Shown piece after piece: positions 59,403 through 64,000 of a DNA stretch of 64,000 nucleotides; position 1 is the stretch's first letter, and every line of letters begins with the position of its first letter. Under the pieces are notes generated by a model. It had not been told where the DNA came from. It worked only from the letters and a program-made list of their open reading frames with translations, and made no database searches. The translations under genes and the position numbers were made by a program. The stretch spans positions 744,001-808,000 of the forward strand of contig NZ_CP090423.1 in the NCBI RefSeq assembly GCF_023518235.1. Reading direction: 5' to 3'. The stretch is from Stenotrophomonas maltophilia. GTDB taxonomy: Bacteria > Pseudomonadota > Gammaproteobacteria > Xanthomonadales > Xanthomonadaceae.

Positions 59403-60136
59403 TGCGTGCGCGCTGGATCCTGGCTGCGGGCCTGCTGGCAGCGACTGCGGCAGCGGTGCTGGTGGCGTGCTGGCCACGGCCCATGGCGGTGCCATTTCCT
59501 GCGCCGGCCGCCGACGCCGCGCGGCGCATCCAACAGCGGCTGGTGGAAGACATCGCCTTCCGCAACGACGTGCTGTTCCTGTTGGCGGCCACGCTGCGCG
59601 ACCGCTGCCAACCGGCGCAGGCAGGTCTGCTGGCGCGCATGGCCAACCGTGCGTCATTGCCGGTGCTGGCGGCGGTCAGCGCGGTGACGTCGCAGGATCC
59701 GACCCTGGATCGGCCGATTTACCAGTACATCCAGCATCGCGCAGACCAGGTGCGGTGTGGCCAGCCGCTGCAGATGCCGCTGGCAGCCGGTGGCAGCATG
59801 GCGGTGGATGTCGAGCAGTACGCGCGTACCTTCCCCGACAGCTACTTCGACCCGCAGCGCAGCAGTGAGCCGCGTGACTTCGCAGGGTTGCCGCTGCAAC
59901 AGCGGGCCGACAACGCCTGCAACAGCGTGGTGTACTCGGTGCTGCCGCTGGGCGGTACCGATTGGCGGTGCAGCAGCCTGCGCGCCAATGCACGCGCGCG
60001 GGTGCGGGGGCTGTGCGAGGACGAGCTGCGTCGCCAGCATGGCGGCATCGACGGTGAGCTGGACCCGGCCGTGGGTCAGGGCATGCAGGCGGCGGTGGTG
60101 GCGGCGATCGTTGCGTTGCCGCAGGACTGTCGGTGA
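59402..60136 (+). CDS. Exported or membrane-anchored protein of unknown function, last gene of the Zrg-type operon
   Basis: The 244-residue protein begins with a membrane segment (ILAAGLLAATAAAVLVACW) that could be an anchor or a lipoprotein signal (Cys at residue 23). Four further cysteines follow (RDRCQPAQ, QVRCGQPL, DNACNSVV, DWRCSSLR), plus RGLCEDEL and LPQDCR at the end. They are probably disulfide-bonded, with no CxxC. No family is recognised. The TGATG start-stop overlap shows it belongs to the zinc operon. Confidence 0.72.
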   Translation: MRARWILAAGLLAATAAAVLVACWPRPMAVPFPAPAADAARRIQQRLVEDIAFRNDVLFLLAATLRDRCQPAQAGLLARMANRASLPVLAAVSAVTSQDPTLDRPIYQYIQHRADQVRCGQPLQMPLAAGGSMAVDVEQYARTFPDSYFDPQRSSEPRDFAGLPLQQRADNACNSVVYSVLPLGGTDWRCSSLRANARARVRGLCEDELRRQHGGIDGELDPAVGQGMQAAVVAAIVALPQDCR

Positions 60137-60200
60137 CGCCGGGTTGCGCTGGAACATGAACATTGCCCGCCAGCCAACCTGAATCGCTGCATTGATGCCT

Positions 60201-60232
60201 CATAACTATACAGGACGTCCGGTATAGTTATG
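60201..60232. promoter_or_regulatory. 32-bp palindromic operator upstream of the MFS exporter
   Basis: CATAACTATAC (60201-60211) and GTATAGTTATG (60222-60232) are exact inverted copies around AGGACGTCCG, itself nearly palindromic. Only one base pair of 16 fails to match. It lies 28 bases before the exporter ATG and overlaps a -10-like TATAGT, ideal for the TetR repressor encoded downstream. Confidence 0.8.
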
Positions 60233-60260
60233 GCCGTATCCCTCCTTGTCAGGTTGTCCC

Positions 60261-61793
60261 ATGGCTTTGTCCCAGCCCTTGGCCGGTGCTCCGGCCCTGT
60301 CGCGCGCCCGTCGCTGGGCGCTGTTGTTCAGCGTTGCCGCCGGCTTGTTGCTGGTGACGCTCGACAACTCCGTGCTGTACACCGCGCTGCCCACGCTGAC
60401 CGAAGAACTTTCGGCCAGTGCTGGGCAGGCGCTGTGGATCATCAACGCCTATCCGCTGGTGATGGCCGGCCTGTTGCTGGGTGCAGGCACGCTGGGCGAC
60501 CGCATCGGCCATCGCCGCATGTTCCTGATCGGCGTGGTGGTGTTCGGCATCGCCTCGCTGGGCGCGGCCTTCGCTGGCAGCGCGGCGCAGCTGATCGCGG
60601 CACGTGCGTTTCTGGCGGTGGGCGCGGCGGCGATGATGCCGGCCACCCTGGCGCTGATCGGCCTGAGCTTCCACGAAGAACGCGAGCGCAATATCGCCAT
60701 CGCCATCTGGGGCTCGGTGGCGATTGTCGGTGCAGCACTGGGCCCCATCATCGGCGGCTGGTTGCTGCAGTACTTCTGGTGGGGCTCGGTGTTCCTGGTC
60801 AACGTGCCGGTGGTGGTGGTCGCCTTCGTGGCCACCGTGCTGCTGGCGCCGGAAGGACAGCGCGACACCGCGCGCCCGTGGGATCTGCTGTCCTCGCTGC
60901 TGGCACTGGCGGCGCTGTCCGGGCTGGTGCTGGCGATCAAATCGCTGATCGCCACGCCGCCGTCGTACGCGTTGGGCGCCGGTGCACTGCTGCTGGCCAT
61001 GGTTTCCGGCGCGGCGTTCGCGCGCCGCCAGCAGCAGCTGCCGTACCCGTTGCTGGATTTTGCGATCTTCCGCAATCCGGCGTTCCTGGCCGGCACGCTG
61101 TCGGCGGTGTTCACCCTGTTCGCGATGGCCGGGCTGCAGCTGCTCACCACCCAGCGCTTCCAGCTGGTGGCAGGTTTCACGCCCCTGCAGGCTGGCCTGC
61201 TGGTGTCGGTGGCAGCGTTGGGCAGCCTGCCCAGCGCGCTGCTGGGCGGCAGCATCCTGCATCGGGTTGGCCTGCGCCCGCTGATCTGCTGCGGCCTGGC
61301 GGCCGGCGCGCTGGGTGTGGCGGTGGTGGCCTTCGGCTTCCCGCATGGCCTGGAATGGGTGGTGGCGGGCATGGCGATCACCGGCCTGGGCATGGGCGCG
61401 GCGATCTCGGTGGCGTCCACGGCCATCCTCAACAACGTGCCGCCCCACCGTGCGGGCATGGCCTCGTCGGTGGAAGAGGTGTCCTACGAATTCGGTGGGT
61501 TGTTGGCAGTGGCGATGCTCGGCAGCCTCAGCGCGGCGATGTACAGCGCGTTCCTGCCGGTCTCGGCCGATATGCCGGCGCTGGCCCGCGAAGGCTTCAC
61601 CCAGGCGCTGCATGCCGCGCGTGCGGGCGGGCAGGGCGAGTGGTTCGCGCTGGCCGCGGCGGCCTATGACCGCGGTTACCAGATCGTGCTGCTGGCGATC
61701 ACCGTGGTACTGGCCGCAGGCGCGGCGATCATCGCGCGCCTGCTGCGTGGCCGGGTCGGTGGCCGCGAGGGTGCGGCCGATCGCGTAAAATGA
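60261..61793 (+). CDS. MFS multidrug efflux protein (DHA2 family, SmvA/QacA-like)
   Basis: The 510-residue protein has 14 predicted membrane helices. DHA2 motifs include LDNSVLYTALPTLTEELSAS at helix 1 and GAGTLGDRIGHRRMFLIGVV (motif A), with an Asp in helix 1 typical for cationic drug exporters such as SmvA and QacA. These remove quaternary ammonium compounds and dyes by proton exchange. AGG lies 8-10 bases before the ATG. It is co-transcribed with the TetR gene. Confidence 0.92.
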   Translation: MALSQPLAGAPALSRARRWALLFSVAAGLLLVTLDNSVLYTALPTLTEELSASAGQALWIINAYPLVMAGLLLGAGTLGDRIGHRRMFLIGVVVFGIASLGAAFAGSAAQLIAARAFLAVGAAAMMPATLALIGLSFHEERERNIAIAIWGSVAIVGAALGPIIGGWLLQYFWWGSVFLVNVPVVVVAFVATVLLAPEGQRDTARPWDLLSSLLALAALSGLVLAIKSLIATPPSYALGAGALLLAMVSGAAFARRQQQLPYPLLDFAIFRNPAFLAGTLSAVFTLFAMAGLQLLTTQRFQLVAGFTPLQAGLLVSVAALGSLPSALLGGSILHRVGLRPLICCGLAAGALGVAVVAFGFPHGLEWVVAGMAITGLGMGAAISVASTAILNNVPPHRAGMASSVEEVSYEFGGLLAVAMLGSLSAAMYSAFLPVSADMPALAREGFTQALHAARAGGQGEWFALAAAAYDRGYQIVLLAITVVLAAGAAIIARLLRGRVGGREGAADRVK

Positions 61794-61797
61794 CGCG

Positions 61798-62355
61798 ATG
61801 AGAACCAGCAAGCGCGACCGTATCCTCGACGCCGCCGTCAACGTGATCAATCGTGACGGTGTGCGTGCGGTGACCTTCGAGTCGGTAGCGGCCGAAGCCC
61901 AGCTGACCCGCGGCGGCCTGCTGTACCACTTCCCGTCGCGCGAAGCGCTGCTGCGCGGCATTGACGAGCATCTGGTGCAGGCCTGGGAGGCGTCGATGGA
62001 GGCGCTGCTGGGCAAGCGTGCGGATGAGGCGACCGCACTGGAGCGTTACCAGACCTTCGTGCGGGTGTCGGCGCAGAGCGCCACCCGCGCCGAGTTGATG
62101 TTCATGCTCGAATCGGCCGACCCGGAGGCCGATGAGCGCCCATGGGGGCCGGCGGTACGCCGCTGGGCACCCTCCGCGCCGGAGGCCGGCCGTGTTGATT
62201 CCACCGCGCTCGACAATTTCGTGGCGCGGCTGGCGGCAGATGGCCTGTGGATCTACGAAGCAATGTACGAAGGCCAGCTGGATGAAGCGGTGCGCGCGCA
62301 GGTGGCCGAGCGCATCGCCGGGTTGCTGGCGAAGAACGACGGGGCGGCCAGTTAG
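61798..62355 (+). CDS. TetR-family repressor of the MFS exporter
   Basis: The 185-residue protein has the TetR DNA-binding domain (RDRILDAAVNVINRDGVRAV, AEAQLTRGGLLYHFPSREAL) and a helical ligand domain (TetR_C_6-like). It starts four bases after the exporter stop, so it is translated from the same mRNA and would close a feedback loop by binding the 32-bp palindrome. Confidence 0.93.
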   Translation: MRTSKRDRILDAAVNVINRDGVRAVTFESVAAEAQLTRGGLLYHFPSREALLRGIDEHLVQAWEASMEALLGKRADEATALERYQTFVRVSAQSATRAELMFMLESADPEADERPWGPAVRRWAPSAPEAGRVDSTALDNFVARLAADGLWIYEAMYEGQLDEAVRAQVAERIAGLLAKNDGAAS

Positions 62356-62390
62356 GCCATGGGCCAACGCGCGCGCGGACATCGCTTGTG

Positions 62391-62506
62391 GCAGAGCCGA
62401 CCGCTGGTCGGCTGCCACTTAGAGTCGAGCCATGCTCGACTGCCTTCCGGTCAGGCCACGAAAACCCCGCGCTTCGCGCGATAGTCGACCAGCGGTCGAC
62501 TCTAGC
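62391..62506. repeat. SMAG-like hairpins between tetR and the AraC gene
   Basis: Three hairpins lie in the 161-base gap between convergent genes: GCAGAGCCGACCGCTGGTCG, AGAGTCGAGCCATGCTCGAC and an inverted GTCGACCAGCGGTCGACTCT. The GTAG heads are altered to GCAG or TAGAG, so these are diverged copies. The paired hairpins may act as a bidirectional terminator. Confidence 0.7.
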
Positions 62507-62516
62507 CCTGATCCAT

Positions 62517-63407
62517 CTACCGGGCATGTGCTGCGCTTGCGGCCAACCACGCCCGCGGCGATGCGCCCAACCGCTTGCGGAAGGCTTTGGACAGTGACGC
62601 GGTATCGGCAAACCCCACCTCGATCGCCACCTGCTTGACCGCCACGCCGGCCCGCAACTGCGCGCACGCCAGGCTCAGCCGCCAGTCCAGCAGATAACTG
62701 GCCGGTGTGGCCTGCATCACCTCCTTGAACACCGCAGCGAAGGCGCTGCGAGACATCCCGGCGGTTGCAGCCATGCGTGGCAGTGTCCATTCGTCCTGGG
62801 GCGCCTGGTGCATCGCCACCAGCGTGCGTGCCAGCCGCGCATCGGACAGCCCCCGCATCAACCCATGGCTGACCCCGGCCGCGTCCGGGTGATCAACCAC
62901 CCAGCGCAGGATCTGGATCAGTGCCACTTCGAACAGGCGATTGGTCAGCAACCGCGACCCGCAGCGCTGGCGGTCGGCTTCGGCAAACAACAGGCGCAGG
63001 GTGTCGTCCAGCTCGCCGATGGCGGCCAGCGGTACCACCATCACCGGCGGCAGCGACTGCACGATCGGGTTGCGCGCGCCACCATCGAAATCCAGCGTGG
63101 CGCAGGTGAAGTCCGGGCCATCCAGCGGTGCGTTGTGGAACACGTGGTGCAGCGGTTGCGGATACAGCAGCAGGCTGGGGGTGTCGATCTTCAGACGAGG
63201 CAGGACCGCATCCCCATCGGGGTGCCGGACTTCCATCTGCCCCTGGCGCAGGATGTGCAGGAAGGCGCGCCCGGGCTGCGGCGCGAAGTCATGACGCCCG
63301 CACAGTGGCCCGCTGTGGAACAGCGCGGCCTGCACGCGGAAGCGCTCCAGCAGGGAGGAGAGGCGATCAGGCGCCGGGCGGCCAACGGGGTCGGCGGAGA
63401 AGGTCAT
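62517..63407 (-). CDS. AraC-family regulator with cupin sensor (RclR-like)
   Basis: The 296-residue protein has an N-terminal cupin domain (about 15-185; CGRHDFAPQPGRAFLHILRQ, DTPSLLLYPQPLHHVFHN) and a C-terminal double helix-turn-helix (WTLPRMAATAGMSRSAFAAV, VKQVAIEVGFADTASLSKAF, RKRLGASPRAWL). The Cupin_6 type occurs in RclR-like sensors of reactive chlorine and other regulators next to AhpD or reductase genes. It is divergent from the decarboxylase-like gene, 106 bases away, and likely regulates it. Confidence 0.9.
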   Translation of the reverse strand: MTFSADPVGRPAPDRLSSLLERFRVQAALFHSGPLCGRHDFAPQPGRAFLHILRQGQMEVRHPDGDAVLPRLKIDTPSLLLYPQPLHHVFHNAPLDGPDFTCATLDFDGGARNPIVQSLPPVMVVPLAAIGELDDTLRLLFAEADRQRCGSRLLTNRLFEVALIQILRWVVDHPDAAGVSHGLMRGLSDARLARTLVAMHQAPQDEWTLPRMAATAGMSRSAFAAVFKEVMQATPASYLLDWRLSLACAQLRAGVAVKQVAIEVGFADTASLSKAFRKRLGASPRAWLAASAAHAR

Positions 63408-63513
63408 GGACGAATGGATAATGGATGTGGCTTATATGGCACGTATCGTCCATGGAGTCTACCTAGGATGGCCGGGTCGTCCAATCCCGGGCGCGTTTCC
63501 AAGGAGATTCCCC

Positions 63514-64000
63514 ATGTCCCGTATCCCCCTGATCGATGCCACCCACACCACGGCCGATCGCCAGACCCTGCTGGGCCAGGTCCACGCCGCCTTTGGCGCC
63601 ACCCCGGCGATGTTCCGCGCCGTGGCCAACTCGCCGGCCGCCCTGCAGAGCATGTGGGCTTCGTTCGGCGCCTTGGCAGGCGGGCGACTGTCGCCGCTGC
63701 TGGGTGAGCAGATTGCCGTGGCCATCGCCAACCGCAACGCCTGTGAGTACTGCCTGGCCGCGCACACCGCGCTGGGCCGCAAGGCCGGGGCCAGCAGCGA
63801 GCAGATGGCGGCCGCACAGATCGGCCAGTCCAGCGATCCGGCCACTGCGGCAGCGCTGGTGTTCGCGCTGAAGGTGGTCGAGCAGCGTGCACAGATCGCA
63901 GACGGCGACGTGCAGGGGCTGCGCGCGGCGGGCTTTGATGATGAGCAGATCGTGGAGATCCTGGCGCACGTGGCGCTCAACCTGTTCACCAACTACGTCA
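63514..64000 (+). CDS. Carboxymuconolactone decarboxylase/AhpD-like protein, 5' part (runs off window)
   Basis: The first 162 codons are present and the frame is open at the window end, so the 3' end lies outside. AAGGAG lies seven bases before the ATG. The CMD-domain core with a redox CxxC is visible as NRNACEYCLAAHTALGR, followed by EQIVEILAHVALNLFTNYV. AhpD-like proteins reduce peroxiredoxins or organic peroxides. The divergent AraC gene is the likely regulator, which would fit an oxidant-response unit. Confidence 0.88.
   Translation, partial: MSRIPLIDATHTTADRQTLLGQVHAAFGATPAMFRAVANSPAALQSMWASFGALAGGRLSPLLGEQIAVAIANRNACEYCLAAHTALGRKAGASSEQMAAAQIGQSSDPATAAALVFALKVVEQRAQIADGDVQGLRAAGFDDEQIVEILAHVALNLFTNYV

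Noticed and set aside
14685..62506. CRISPR-like interpretation of the many palindromic repeats
   Set aside because: Copies are scattered singly or as inverted pairs between genes, with no regular spacers and no cas genes. They fit REP/SMAG elements.

Overview
The window is GC-rich chromosomal DNA from a gammaproteobacterium of the Xanthomonadaceae, most probably a Stenotrophomonas of the S. maltophilia complex. The basis is the gene content (type II secretion genes, a giant two-partner adhesin, Slam/hemophilin, RND metal efflux, Zrg-type zinc uptake). It is also the many intergenic GTAG-headed hairpins that match the SMAG repeat family of S. maltophilia. Genes are densely packed, with many 4-nt ATGA/GTGA overlaps. 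No rRNA, tRNA, CRISPR array, insertion sequence or prophage was seen.

Region 1 (1-24.3 kb) is a secretion locus. It holds the end of gspF, a PstS/DING-like phosphate-binding protein, a 4130-residue two-partner-secretion exoprotein, divergent gspHIJ and a short gspC, a small exported protein of unknown function, the TpsB transporter, an ExbB fused to DUF2341/LamG domains, ExbD, TonB, an outer-membrane porin and a Phd-fold protein. The gene set and order recall the phosphate-controlled Hxc/LapA/PdtA-PdtB/ExbBD2/PhdA region of Pseudomonas aeruginosa, and a Pho-box-like site lies in front of tpsB.

Region 2 (24.3-32.4 kb) has an OsmC protein and then a heme-uptake candidate: ECF sigma factor, FecR anti-sigma, TonB-dependent receptor with a signalling domain, hemophilin-like secreted protein and a Slam outer-membrane protein (type XI secretion). 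The receptor's ribosome binding site lies in one arm of a perfect 10-bp inverted repeat.

Region 3 (32.4-39.9 kb) is mixed: a lone receiver domain plus HWE histidine kinase, a Phd-like antitoxin with zeta toxin, two small unknown proteins, a host-attachment family protein and a GH92 glycosidase.

Region 4 (39.9-51.1 kb) concerns metal resistance. A sensor kinase and response regulator are divergent from a TolC/adaptor/HME-RND operon, with four exactly 11-bp-phased GCAAG repeats between them. A convergent copper group follows (CopC, CopD, CusR/CopR-like regulator, CusS/CopS-like kinase).

Region 5 (51.1-55.2 kb) is a small metabolic cluster (MoaF-like, cyclase family, luciferase-like monooxygenase, DkgB-like aldo-keto reductase) with a divergent YafC-like LysR regulator. 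Region 6 (55.2-60.1 kb) is a ZrgA/ABC/DUF3299 zinc-uptake operon divergent from a MerC-like gene, sharing a Zur-box-like palindrome. Region 7 (60.2-64 kb) has an MFS drug exporter with its TetR repressor and a 32-bp operator palindrome, an AraC regulator, and the start of a carboxymuconolactone decarboxylase/AhpD-like gene. SMAG hairpins punctuate the window, and six genes take their stop codon from a repeat end.
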